Below are positions 1 through 5,465 of a stretch of 5,465 nucleotides of DNA, piece after piece (positions within the stretch are counted from its first letter, which is position 1; the number at the start of each line of letters is the position of its first letter). Origin of the DNA: Pseudothermotoga sp. GTDB taxonomy: Bacteria; Thermotogota; Thermotogae; Thermotogales; DSM-5069. The notes beneath the pieces were generated by a model. That model did not search any database and had not been told where the DNA came from. It saw nothing but the letters and a program-made list of their open reading frames with translations. The stretch is taken from contig DOKY01000010.1 in the NCBI GenBank assembly GCA_003510135.1, positions 1,860 to 7,324 on the forward strand. Direction: 5' to 3'. The position numbers and the translations under genes were made by a program.

Positions 1-463
1 TGGCATAATAGTTCTCCCAATCGCCTATCACGCCGAGTCTCTGAAACTGACGTTTCTGAATCTCAATCTGTTCCCTGGCGAACTTCTCACACTCCTGTCT
101 GATCTGCTGTGGCGTCATCTTCTCGGCCTTTCCCTTGAGCATGCTCGTCACGCGATGCTCGATGGGCAAACCGTGTGTGTCCCAACCTGGCACATAGGGA
201 ACCTTGAATCCTCTCAAAGTCTTGTACCTCATCACCATGTCCTTCAGAATCTTGTTCATCGCCGTGCCTATGTGTATCGCGCCGTTCGCGTAAGGAGGAC
301 CATCGTGCAAAACGAACGTAGGACGGCCCTCCCGGGTTCTGAGGATGTATCTGTGAATATCGATCCTCTTCCACCGTTCGAGAATCTGCGGCTCCTTCTC
401 CACCAGATTCGCGCGCATAGGAAACGCGGTGTTCGGTAAGTTCAGAGTCTCTTTGTAATCCAA
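1..463 (-). CDS. ileS: Isoleucyl-tRNA synthetase, N-terminal part (runs off the window)
   Basis: Class I aminoacyl-tRNA synthetase that charges tRNA-Ile with isoleucine in the cytoplasm. About 154 N-terminal residues are visible; the family is usually 900-950 residues, so the editing domain, KMSKS loop and anticodon-binding part lie beyond position 1. Seen directly: the opening DYKETLNLPNTAFPMRANL, typical of bacterial IleRS; the ATP-binding signature region DGPPYANGAIHIGTAMNK around residues 54-71; and PYVPGWDTHGLPIEH near residues 93-107. The HIGH motif reads HIGT (residues 64-67), with Thr in the last position. The start is taken as TTG (461-463) because the conserved N-terminus begins exactly there and a strong Shine-Dalgarno lies 7 nt upstream; no in-frame ATG comes before the conserved residues. 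It is the fourth gene of the run, 13 nt after the response regulator, so it is probably co-transcribed and translationally coupled. No T-box leader is present in front of it. Identity is very secure; the start is likely. Confidence 0.96.
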   Translation of the reverse strand, partial: MDYKETLNLPNTAFPMRANLVEKEPQILERWKRIDIHRYILRTREGRPTFVLHDGPPYANGAIHIGTAMNKILKDMVMRYKTLRGFKVPYVPGWDTHGLPIEHRVTSMLKGKAEKMTPQQIRQECEKFAREQIEIQKRQFQRLGVIGDWENYYA

Positions 464-470
464 AACTGAC

Positions 471-478
471 ACCTCCTC
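471..478 (-). promoter_or_regulatory. Shine-Dalgarno of ileS, overlapping the trrA stop codon
   Basis: The minus strand reads GAGGAGGT, a near-perfect anti-16S match, 7 nt before the TTG at 463. Its first bases overlap the TGA stop of the response-regulator gene (477-479). Ribosomes finishing that gene therefore end on top of the ileS ribosome-binding site. This site decides the TTG start of ileS. Confidence 0.85.
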
Positions 479-836
479 ACAATTTCAAAAGCTCCTCTAT
501 GGTTCGCTTCAGTTCACTCAGATCGGCTGACTTGACGACATACGCGTCGGCCGCCCACGAGGAAAGATCGTACTTGTAGTGAGAATAAGCTGTCAGCAAA
601 ACGATCTTCAACCCGGGTTGCTGCTTTCTCAACTCACCGGCGACCTCTATACCGTTTTTCCCGGGCATCTCGATGTCCAGAATCACCAAATCGAACGACT
701 CCTGGCGACATTTCTGCAGGCACTCTTCCGCGTTCATCGCGGTATCCACTTCGTATCCCTCATCTGTGAGTTCCTCGCTCAGGAGAAGCCTTATGTTCTC
801 TTCGTCATCCACCACGAGTATCCTGGCCTTGGTCAT
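477..836 (-). CDS. trrA: Single-domain response regulator (receiver only), TrrA-like
   Basis: A 119-residue CheY/Spo0F-type receiver with no output domain, acting in the cytoplasm as phosphoacceptor for the kinase encoded just upstream. Visible receiver residues are the acidic pocket D10-D11 in VVDDEENIR, phosphoacceptor D54 in LVILDIEMPG, T82 in LLTAYSHY, Y99 and K102. The usual Lys-Pro after strand 5 is Lys-Ser (K102-S103), and the loop before it reads SSWAADAY. From memory, both features are shared by TrrA of Thermotoga maritima, whose structure with ThkA is known, so orthology is likely. The ATG at 836 has GGGAGG 8 nt upstream and lies 32 nt inside the end of the kinase gene, implying translational coupling and matched synthesis. 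Because it lacks DNA-binding or enzymatic domains, it must act by protein-protein contact or pass phosphate on. The partner is unknown. Confidence 0.95.
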   Translation of the reverse strand: MTKARILVVDDEENIRLLLSEELTDEGYEVDTAMNAEECLQKCRQESFDLVILDIEMPGKNGIEVAGELRKQQPGLKIVLLTAYSHYKYDLSSWAADAYVVKSADLSELKRTIEELLKL

Positions 837-3483
837 CTTCTTTTCCTCCCTTCACAGGGATCTCAAAAGAAAACTCCATACCGTTGCCTTTAGGTTCGGC
901 CCAGATTCTACCACCGTGTTCGTCCTCGACAATCTTCTTGCATATGGCTAATCCCAGGCCCGTACCCTGCGTCTTGGTCGTATAGAACGGAGTGAAGATC
1001 TTCCTCAACTCCTTATCGGAAAGAGGCTCGCCTGTGTTGAAGACCGACACAACCACCCTGTCGGCCTCCCGGAAAGATCTGATTAGGATCCTGCCGCTGG
1101 GAGGCGAGGCCTCTATGGCGTTCTGAACGAGGTTTATGAGAACTCTCTTCAGCTTCACCCTGTCCGCAACAACCTCTGCTGCGCTGGAAAGCTTTGTCTC
1201 TATTATAACATTCGCTTTCTTCGCCTTCTCCTGCATGATATAGACAACCTCTTCTATCAGCTCGTTCATGTCAAACCTGGTGAACTCGAGAATGGACTTC
1301 GGCTTGCTGAACTCCAATATTTCTGTCACGATTCTTTCGAGGTTCTCAACTTCTTTCGATATCACGTCCAGATACTTTTCGATCGTCTGAGTGTTGGACA
1401 GATTCTTCCTCGCCCGGTTGATGAACCCTCCGATCACCGTGATGGGATTTCTCAGTTCGTGTGCGACACGCGCCGCAACTTCCCCCAGCAACATGAGCTT
1501 TTCCCTTTCCTTCTGTTCCTGTTCCATCCTGACTTTCTGTGTGACGTCCTCAACGGTGACGATCACGCCGGTGATGGTTTCGTTCATCGGATCCCAGAGT
1601 GGAGAGTACTTGACGTTGAGAAAGATCTCTCCCTGCGGACCTTCTATGCGGTATTCGGACAGCTCGACAGTTTCACGTCTCTCCTGCACCGTCATGGCAA
1701 CCTCAAGGAGGTCCTGAAACGCCGCACCGAGTTCGAAATAATGTTCTCCGGCGATTCTCTCCTGTGGCAATCCAACGATGTTGGAGAACATTCTGTTGCA
1801 TTGAATGATCCGTCCGTTTCTGTCAACGACAGCGATACCCGTTGACAGGTTCTGCAGAATGTTTTCCGTGAATCTGTGAAGGTAATCTATCACGTTCTTC
1901 TGCTTCTCCAGGCTCTCGGTCTTCTTCCTCAGCTCTTCGTAATTCATCACATTTTCTATGGCGAGTCCCGCGCTGTCCACGACGATTCTGAGAACTTCGA
2001 TGTCCACTTCGCCGATGGGCTTCTTCGTGAACTTGTTGTCCAGCACCACAACGCCTATCGTATCCCAACGGCCAACGAGTGGTAACACGAGAAATTCATC
2101 CACATCCAGGAGGTTCACGAGATCCTGCACCGAAAGCTCAAAACTTTCCAGCAATGCTGGTGTAACATGGATTATTTTTCTCCTCAGTACAACCCTCTCG
2201 AGAATCGGATGGTCCTTGTAATGGAACATCCTTCCGTCTATGCGAGCAGTGAGGCCTCCCTTCGCATCAAGCATCATTGCTTCCTCGCGCAGATACTGTG
2301 CGAAATCACCGTAAATCATGGCACGCTTCTCGGCTTCTTTCCAGATTTCCTCGATATTTTCTCCATCTTCCGGTCCCAACCACATCTTGCCGACGAGTGT
2401 GTCAGTCTTTCTGTCCCGGATCAACAGAAGTGCTCGGTTGAATGCGAAACCCCGGCCTGACGTGAGCCCGAGCAGCAGGATTTTGTACACGTTCACAAGA
2501 TCGTAGCTCGCCCTCATCGCGTTGCTGAGGCTGTGCACCAGGCTCATCTTTCTGAGATACTCCTGCTGTTGCTGAATCAATCTCTCGTACTCTTTCGCGC
2601 TCAACGTCAAACGTTCTATCTGTTCTTTGAGGCTCTGCTGGTACTCAACACGCGTGTGCGCAAGACTGTACCTCTTCACCATATCGTTGAGTGTCGCCAG
2701 ATCGAGTTCGTCGAAACTGTATCTGCTGCGATAACCAGTAGGAGCGATCTTGTTCACGGCGATGACTATGCCCAAAACGTTCTGCCCGAGTCTTGCGGGG
2801 CACGCAACGAGGGACCTCACCTTGATGCCCAGAAAATCGAGCTGAATCTTCGTCAGCACAACGCCGCGCTCTGATTTCTCCACCTTCGTCACGAACCCAT
2901 GGTTGGAGGGCAACCTATCGTAAATCAGTTGATTTCTATCCATGCCCTCGGCATCTTTGAAGATGTAGCCCTCTTCTGCTTTCAGCAGGTACAACACAAC
3001 TTCCGCGTTCAGCGCCTTCTTCATCACAGCCAGCGTGCCCTTCAACAGCGAGTCAGGATCGCCGCAATTGTGGAACACATCGGTCAATTCGCTGAGCAGC
3101 TCATATTTTTCCATCGTTTCTCGCATCGAAACGATCTTCTCAGCAACCCACAACGTTTTCGACAGTTCTTTCAGCAACTCCTGCAAAGCTTCTGTCTTCT
3201 TCACTTCTTTCAGCACAACCGCACCTATCATGGTTTCGTCGTGTTCGAGAAAAAAGCAACCCTCCAATCTCTCAAGATCGCTCCTGCTGATCTTTTCCTG
3301 ACCAACCCTTTCTTCTCCATGAGTCGAGCCCACCAGTCTGAACTGCGACTTGTAAGCTTCGAAAAGAAATACGTCGCAGGATTGTGCCTGCACCTCTTCG
3401 CAAAGCATATGGGCCAGCTTGTTCATCGCCTGACTTTCGTAACCCGATTCGAGAAACTCCATGATCAGATCGAAGAACCTCAA
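805..3483 (-). CDS. thkA: Soluble multi-sensor (GAF/GAF/GAF-PAS) histidine kinase, ThkA-like
   Basis: An 892-residue sensor kinase, counted from the TTG start. The order, with rough limits, is: degenerate GAF-like region 20-115; GAF-like region 127-279; coiled coil about 279-319 (QSLKEQIERL through QQQQEYLRKM); third GAF-like region 315-514; helix about 510-540; PAS 536-646 (ILQNLSTGIAVVDRNGRI, then FLNVKYSPLWD); HisKA 660-726 with phospho-acceptor H675 in ARVAHELRNP; and the HATPase domain with N box NLVQNAIEAS (N788), F box IFTPFYTTKTQ and G2 box GTGLGL (840-845). The G1 aspartate appears as Asn (FNTGEP, about N816), as I recall for ThkA. No membrane-spanning segment or signal peptide is seen, so it should be cytosolic and sense a soluble or intracellular cue. 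The catalytic half closely resembles recalled T. maritima ThkA; the GAF assignments rest on pattern and spacing and are weaker. The TTG is preferred because AGGAGG lies 8 nt upstream; a later ATG (residue 8) has no such site. It overlaps the RNase gene by TTGA and trrA by 32 nt. Confidence 0.93.
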   Translation of the reverse strand: MRFFDLIMEFLESGYESQAMNKLAHMLCEEVQAQSCDVFLFEAYKSQFRLVGSTHGEERVGQEKISRSDLERLEGCFFLEHDETMIGAVVLKEVKKTEALQELLKELSKTLWVAEKIVSMRETMEKYELLSELTDVFHNCGDPDSLLKGTLAVMKKALNAEVVLYLLKAEEGYIFKDAEGMDRNQLIYDRLPSNHGFVTKVEKSERGVVLTKIQLDFLGIKVRSLVACPARLGQNVLGIVIAVNKIAPTGYRSRYSFDELDLATLNDMVKRYSLAHTRVEYQQSLKEQIERLTLSAKEYERLIQQQQEYLRKMSLVHSLSNAMRASYDLVNVYKILLLGLTSGRGFAFNRALLLIRDRKTDTLVGKMWLGPEDGENIEEIWKEAEKRAMIYGDFAQYLREEAMMLDAKGGLTARIDGRMFHYKDHPILERVVLRRKIIHVTPALLESFELSVQDLVNLLDVDEFLVLPLVGRWDTIGVVVLDNKFTKKPIGEVDIEVLRIVVDSAGLAIENVMNYEELRKKTESLEKQKNVIDYLHRFTENILQNLSTGIAVVDRNGRIIQCNRMFSNIVGLPQERIAGEHYFELGAAFQDLLEVAMTVQERRETVELSEYRIEGPQGEIFLNVKYSPLWDPMNETITGVIVTVEDVTQKVRMEQEQKEREKLMLLGEVAARVAHELRNPITVIGGFINRARKNLSNTQTIEKYLDVISKEVENLERIVTEILEFSKPKSILEFTRFDMNELIEEVVYIMQEKAKKANVIIETKLSSAAEVVADRVKLKRVLINLVQNAIEASPPSGRILIRSFREADRVVVSVFNTGEPLSDKELRKIFTPFYTTKTQGTGLGLAICKKIVEDEHGGRIWAEPKGNGMEFSFEIPVKGGKEDDQGQDTRGG
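845..850 (-). promoter_or_regulatory. Shine-Dalgarno of trrA inside the kinase gene
   Basis: GGGAGG on the minus strand, 8 nt before the ATG at 836. It lies within the last codons of the histidine-kinase gene (the Lys-Gly-Gly-Lys stretch). It supports both the trrA start and the 32-nt overlap. Confidence 0.75.
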
Positions 3484-3932
3484 AGTCCCAGCCTCCTGAA
3501 GAGCGACTCGGCGTGCTCGACATGTGAGCCAGCCCAGTACACTCTGCCGCATACGGGACACGAATAGAACTCGGTCTGCGTCTGCTGAACGTACAGCGGC
3601 ACCTTCGCCCTTATTTCTTCCCCGCCCGCCCTGACGAGTTCAGCGTTGCACAAACTGCACCTGCTCATGCGTTTCGAATTCTTCAGATCTATCTTCTTTG
3701 AAAGTTCCATCAATTGTTCCCGCCAGTCATCCGAAGAGACGTAGTAGCAACGAATACCTCTTTCCACGGCCTTCTTGAGCAAGTCTCTGTCTCTCGTTAT
3801 CAGGACACGGTTGGTTTCTTTGCAGAATTCGAGTATCGCTTCTTCGTCCATATCTGAAGCGTAAGCCGTATCGAAACCGAGCAATCTGAGCTTTCTGGCC
3901 AGCTTTCCAAGCATCCTGTCAGCGAAGAACAT
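3480..3932 (-). CDS. Mut7-C family PIN-like RNase with zinc ribbon
   Basis: A 150-residue protein of the Mut7-C family (COG1656 type), a PIN-like nuclease fold followed by a zinc ribbon. It is named after the C-terminus of the C. elegans exonuclease Mut-7 and is predicted to cleave RNA in the cytoplasm. Seen directly: FFADRMLGKLARKLRLLGFD at residues 2-21 with acidic D5; D27 and D29; VLITRDRDLL at 43-52 (D48, D50); and YYVSSDD at 63-69. Four cysteines form two CxxC knuckles (C92/C95 and C125/C128), the second within CPVCGRVYWAGSH. Length and motif order match complete family members. The ATG at 3932 is preferred, with GGTGA 6 nt upstream; a TTG two codons earlier is possible. It is the first gene after a terminator, and its TGA overlaps the kinase TTG start by 4 nt, so it is probably the promoter-proximal gene of the kinase-regulator-ileS operon. 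Its RNA substrate is unknown. Confidence 0.93.
   Translation of the reverse strand: MFFADRMLGKLARKLRLLGFDTAYASDMDEEAILEFCKETNRVLITRDRDLLKKAVERGIRCYYVSSDDWREQLMELSKKIDLKNSKRMSRCSLCNAELVRAGGEEIRAKVPLYVQQTQTEFYSCPVCGRVYWAGSHVEHAESLFRRLGL
3492..3497 (-). promoter_or_regulatory. Shine-Dalgarno of thkA inside the RNase gene
   Basis: AGGAGG on the minus strand, within the Arg-Arg codons near the RNase C-terminus and 8 nt before the TTG at 3483. It is the main reason for choosing this TTG over the longer open frame reaching 3561 and over the downstream ATG at residue 8. Confidence 0.8.
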
Positions 3933-3938
3933 TTTCAA

Positions 3939-3943
3939 TCACC
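3939..3943 (-). promoter_or_regulatory. Weak Shine-Dalgarno of the Mut7-C gene
   Basis: GGTGA on the minus strand, 6 nt before the ATG at 3932. It is poorer than the other ribosome-binding sites here. It favours the ATG over the TTG at 3938, which would leave no spacer. Confidence 0.5.
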
Positions 3944-3952
3944 ATCAAAAAC

Positions 3953-3958
3953 ATTGTA
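3953..3958 (-). promoter_or_regulatory. Possible -10 box for the RNase-kinase-regulator-ileS operon
   Basis: TACAAT on the minus strand matches the sigma-70 -10 consensus at five of six positions. It lies just after the upstream terminator and 20 nt before the RNase ATG, so the leader would be only about 14 nt. No convincing -35 is visible at 16-18 nt (the stretch falls in the terminator hairpin), and there is no TGn extension. Position supports it more than sequence does. Read-through past the terminator is the alternative. Confidence 0.35.
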
Positions 3959-3960
3959 CA

Positions 3961-3987
3961 ACAACAAAAGCCCTCCTTGAGGAGGGC
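3961..3987 (-). terminator. Intrinsic terminator of the sugar operon
   Basis: On the minus strand the stem GCCCTCC / GGAGGGC (7 bp, GC-rich, perfect) with a TCAA tetraloop is followed directly by TTTTGTTGT. It starts 18 nt after the stop codon of the TIM-barrel gene. There is no T-tract in the opposite direction, so it works for minus-strand transcription only. It separates the sugar genes from the RNase-kinase operon. Confidence 0.88.
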
Positions 3988-4005
3988 GCAGCCTGAAAGC
4001 ACGCG

Positions 4006-4923
4006 TCAAACGAGTCTCTTGAGAAACTCCAGTCCCATGAGCAAACCTTTTTTCGATCTGTCCAGACTTCCCGCCCAAATGGGATCTTCGTGTTCTATGC
4101 TGATCACGAAATCGTATCCAGCCTTCTTGAGGTTCAGGATGAAGCTGGGCCAATCTATCTCACCGAGACCGGGCATTCTGTAGACCCACCAGCTCTTGCC
4201 GTGCGCGTTGGTTCCAAAGTGTCCAAAGATGCTCTGCTCGTGCAGGACGTTTCTCTTGATCTCGACATCCTTCGCGTGCACGTGGAAGATCCTGTCCGCA
4301 AACTCTTCGATCACTTTCAGATAGTCCACGCCCAACCAGTAAAGGTGTGACGGATCGAGGTTCAGTCCGAAGGAATTTGGGGTGATCCTGAATATCTCTC
4401 TCCAGAGTTCCGGCGAATAGAAAATGTTTCCTATCTTCTCTTCGGCCTGCCAGCCAACCATTGGACAGTTCTCTATCATGAGCTTGACGTTCTTGCTCTC
4501 CGCATAACTTATCAGTGGTTTAAAGACCTTTTCGAACTCTTTCAAGTTCTCCTCGACGCTTCTGGTGATGTCCCTTCCTATGAAGGTTCCCACAAGTTCT
4601 ACGTTCAGCGAGCTCGCCACATCGATGACCTTTTTCAAATGCTCATTTATCGTTCTTCTTTTCTCAGGGTTCGCATCCAGATTGTTGTCGTAATAAGCCA
4701 GAGAAGAGATGATCAGACCGTGCTTTTCCAGAAGTGCTTTGATCCTCTCAGCCTGTTTTCCGTCGAATTTGTCCACGTCGATCGTGGTGGAGGAAAAGTC
4801 TCTTTCGTTCACCAGAGGCCAGGCGGCAACCTCCAGAGCCTCGAAGCCAACACTGCCAGCCCATTCAATGATCTCTTCAAACTTCGTATTTCCCAGCGCG
4901 ACCGTTAAAAATCCAATCTTCAT
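4006..4923 (-). CDS. Sugar-phosphate isomerase/epimerase-type TIM barrel (AP-endonuclease-2 superfamily)
   Basis: A 305-residue protein of the xylose-isomerase-like TIM-barrel superfamily (COG1082, IolE-like), a full-length single domain with no signal peptide, so cytoplasmic. The strands and metal site are readable: MKIGFLTVAL at the first strand; FEALEVAAW (27-35); VELVGTFIG (108-116); LMIENCP with E151; FGLNLDPSH with D190 and H193; IFHVHAKD with H214 and H216; and FVISIEHED with E277. E151, D190, H216 and E277 occupy the positions of the usual divalent-metal ligands, so it should be catalytically competent. Family members isomerise or epimerise keto-sugars or act on inositol derivatives; the substrate cannot be told from sequence alone. 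It follows a sugar-binding protein gene by 46 nt, suggesting a role in breaking down the imported sugar. The ATG at 4923 has GGAGGTG 5 nt upstream. A terminator follows directly. Family is certain; the specific reaction is unknown. Confidence 0.92.
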   Translation of the reverse strand: MKIGFLTVALGNTKFEEIIEWAGSVGFEALEVAAWPLVNERDFSSTTIDVDKFDGKQAERIKALLEKHGLIISSLAYYDNNLDANPEKRRTINEHLKKVIDVASSLNVELVGTFIGRDITRSVEENLKEFEKVFKPLISYAESKNVKLMIENCPMVGWQAEEKIGNIFYSPELWREIFRITPNSFGLNLDPSHLYWLGVDYLKVIEEFADRIFHVHAKDVEIKRNVLHEQSIFGHFGTNAHGKSWWVYRMPGLGEIDWPSFILNLKKAGYDFVISIEHEDPIWAGSLDRSKKGLLMGLEFLKRLV

Positions 4924-4928
4924 CTGAA

Positions 4929-4935
4929 CACCTCC
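4929..4935 (-). promoter_or_regulatory. Shine-Dalgarno of the TIM-barrel gene
   Basis: GGAGGTG on the minus strand, 5 nt before the ATG at 4923. It begins 6 nt after the base of the intergenic hairpin, so it stays exposed when the hairpin forms. Confidence 0.85.
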
Positions 4936-4941
4936 AGCAAA

Positions 4942-4963
4942 GAGGCGGGCACAAGCCCGCCTC
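4942..4963 (-). terminator. Intergenic hairpin: partial terminator or mRNA-stabilising structure
   Basis: The minus strand reads GAGGCGGGC, loop TTGT, GCCCGCCTC: a perfect 9-bp GC-rich stem, 6 nt after the binding-protein stop codon. Only TTT follows before GC, so termination is probably incomplete. Such structures between a binding-protein gene and later genes of a transport operon commonly protect the upstream mRNA 3' end or attenuate downstream transcription, giving excess binding protein. That role here is inference. Confidence 0.7.
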
Positions 4964-4969
4964 AGAGTC

Positions 4970-5465
4970 TCAGAACACTGAATCTGGGAAGTAATAATCT
5001 TTCGCGTTCTGTCTGGTCACAGTCTCGGTGGAGAGTATGATCTTCCTCGGGATTCCTTTCTGGTAGAAACCGTTCAAGGACTCACCCTTGAGTCCCATGA
5101 CAGCAAGATTTATTGCCGTTGCGATCATGTTGGGCGGATAGGTGAAGTCGACTTCGATGAGTGGGTGACCATCCATGATCATCTTGACTATGTTCTTCTC
5201 GCAGGCACCGCCCACCAGGACGATGTTCTTGTCCCTTCCAGCCTGTCTGAGAGCGATCAGCACGCCGTGGAGCATGTCATCATCGCCAGTCCAGACTGCA
5301 TCGATCTGTGAAAACTTGGTGAGCAGAGTCTGCATGACCTCGAACGCCTTCTCTCTGGACCAGTAACCCGGCTGTTCTGCAATGATTTTCAAATCTGGAT
5401 AAGGCGCTATGGCATCCTTGAAGGCCTTGACCCTTTCGTCATCAATCGAGCACGGTATACCCCTT
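4970..5465 (-). CDS. Sugar ABC-transporter substrate-binding protein (RbsB type), C-terminal part
   Basis: The C-terminal 164 residues of a periplasmic sugar-binding protein (periplasmic-binding-protein-4 / ribose-galactose type); the N-terminus and any signal peptide lie beyond position 5465. The frame stays open to the window edge (RGIPCSIDDERVKAFKDAI and on), so this is not a separate short gene starting at 5392. Typical family features are visible: a WSREKAFEVMQTLL helix; DAVWTGDDDMLHGVLIALRQAG, the conserved 'aNDdmAlGa' region; NIVLVGGACEKN; the VDFTYPPNMIATAINLAV helix; and IPRKIILSTETVTRQNAKDYY at the C-terminus. It would capture a sugar outside the membrane and deliver it to an ABC permease not seen here. 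The aromatic-rich tail YYFPDSVF ends at the TGA at 4970. Specificity (pentose, hexose, inositol or other) cannot be told from this half. It precedes the isomerase-type gene in the same transcript. Confidence 0.93.
   Translation of the reverse strand, partial: RGIPCSIDDERVKAFKDAIAPYPDLKIIAEQPGYWSREKAFEVMQTLLTKFSQIDAVWTGDDDMLHGVLIALRQAGRDKNIVLVGGACEKNIVKMIMDGHPLIEVDFTYPPNMIATAINLAVMGLKGESLNGFYQKGIPRKIILSTETVTRQNAKDYYFPDSVF

Noticed and set aside
87..374. A 95-codon minus-strand frame within the first 400 bases
   Set aside because: It is a shifted frame of ileS. The correct frame shows clear IleRS motifs over the same bases, and this one is Arg/His/Asp-rich with no motif.
464..476. T-box or other tRNA-sensing leader in front of ileS
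   Set aside because: Only 13 nt separate ileS from the preceding gene, so there is no room for such a leader.
1823..2068. Short minus-strand frame inside the kinase gene
   Set aside because: It is an out-of-frame reading of thkA, whose true frame encodes the end of a GAF-like region, a helix and the start of the PAS domain there.
3484..3561. N-terminal extension of the kinase up to position 3561
   Set aside because: These 26 codons overlap the conserved zinc ribbon of the RNase gene and lack a good ribosome-binding site. The TTG at 3483 has AGGAGG at 8 nt.
2899..3567. A 222-codon open frame on the plus strand
   Set aside because: It lies wholly antisense to the histidine kinase, whose domains are clear. 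The translated sequence is rich in His, Gln and Phe as expected of a reverse-frame shadow, and has no recognisable motif.
4970..5392. A complete 140-residue gene starting at 5392
   Set aside because: The frame continues upstream without a stop to the window edge and keeps matching the binding-protein family, so it is the C-terminal part of a longer gene.
1..5465. Mobile elements, CRISPR arrays, phage genes, tRNA or rRNA genes
   Set aside because: No repeat-spacer pattern, transposase motif, terminal inverted repeats or cloverleaf-like sequence was seen. The window is almost entirely accounted for by five ordinary genes.

Overview
The window looks like chromosomal DNA from a thermophilic member of the Thermotogae. 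The GC content, near 50% by eye, and the protein sequences suggest a Pseudothermotoga-like genome. This rests on recalled similarity of the two-component pair to ThkA/TrrA of Thermotoga maritima, on abundant AGA/AGG arginine codons, and on Lys/Glu-rich proteins. No search was run. All five genes lie on the minus strand, so transcription runs from high to low coordinates.

Right part (about 4006-5465): the end of a sugar-uptake operon. The 3' part of a periplasmic sugar-binding protein (RbsB type) is followed by a perfect 9-bp-stem hairpin. Next comes a sugar-phosphate isomerase/epimerase-type TIM barrel with the four expected metal ligands. A canonical intrinsic terminator closes this unit.

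Left part (1-3932): a tightly packed four-gene run. It encodes a Mut7-C (PIN-like) RNase with a zinc ribbon, a soluble multi-sensor histidine kinase (thkA), a stand-alone receiver-domain response regulator (trrA) and the 5' third-or-less of isoleucyl-tRNA synthetase (ileS). The genes overlap by 4 nt (TTGA) and 32 nt, and the last junction has a 13-nt gap in which the ileS Shine-Dalgarno overlaps the trrA stop codon. Both thkA and ileS most likely start at TTG. A possible -10 box lies in the 73-bp gap directly after the upstream terminator.

Working together: the binding protein and the TIM barrel probably belong to uptake and catabolism of a carbohydrate that cannot be identified here. In the second operon the kinase should phosphorylate the receiver, which has no DNA-binding output of its own. 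Co-transcription with an RNase and a tRNA synthetase raises the possibility, which is inference only, of a link to RNA metabolism or translation. No mobile elements, CRISPR arrays, tRNA or rRNA genes were seen, and no gene-free stretch exceeds 75 bp.
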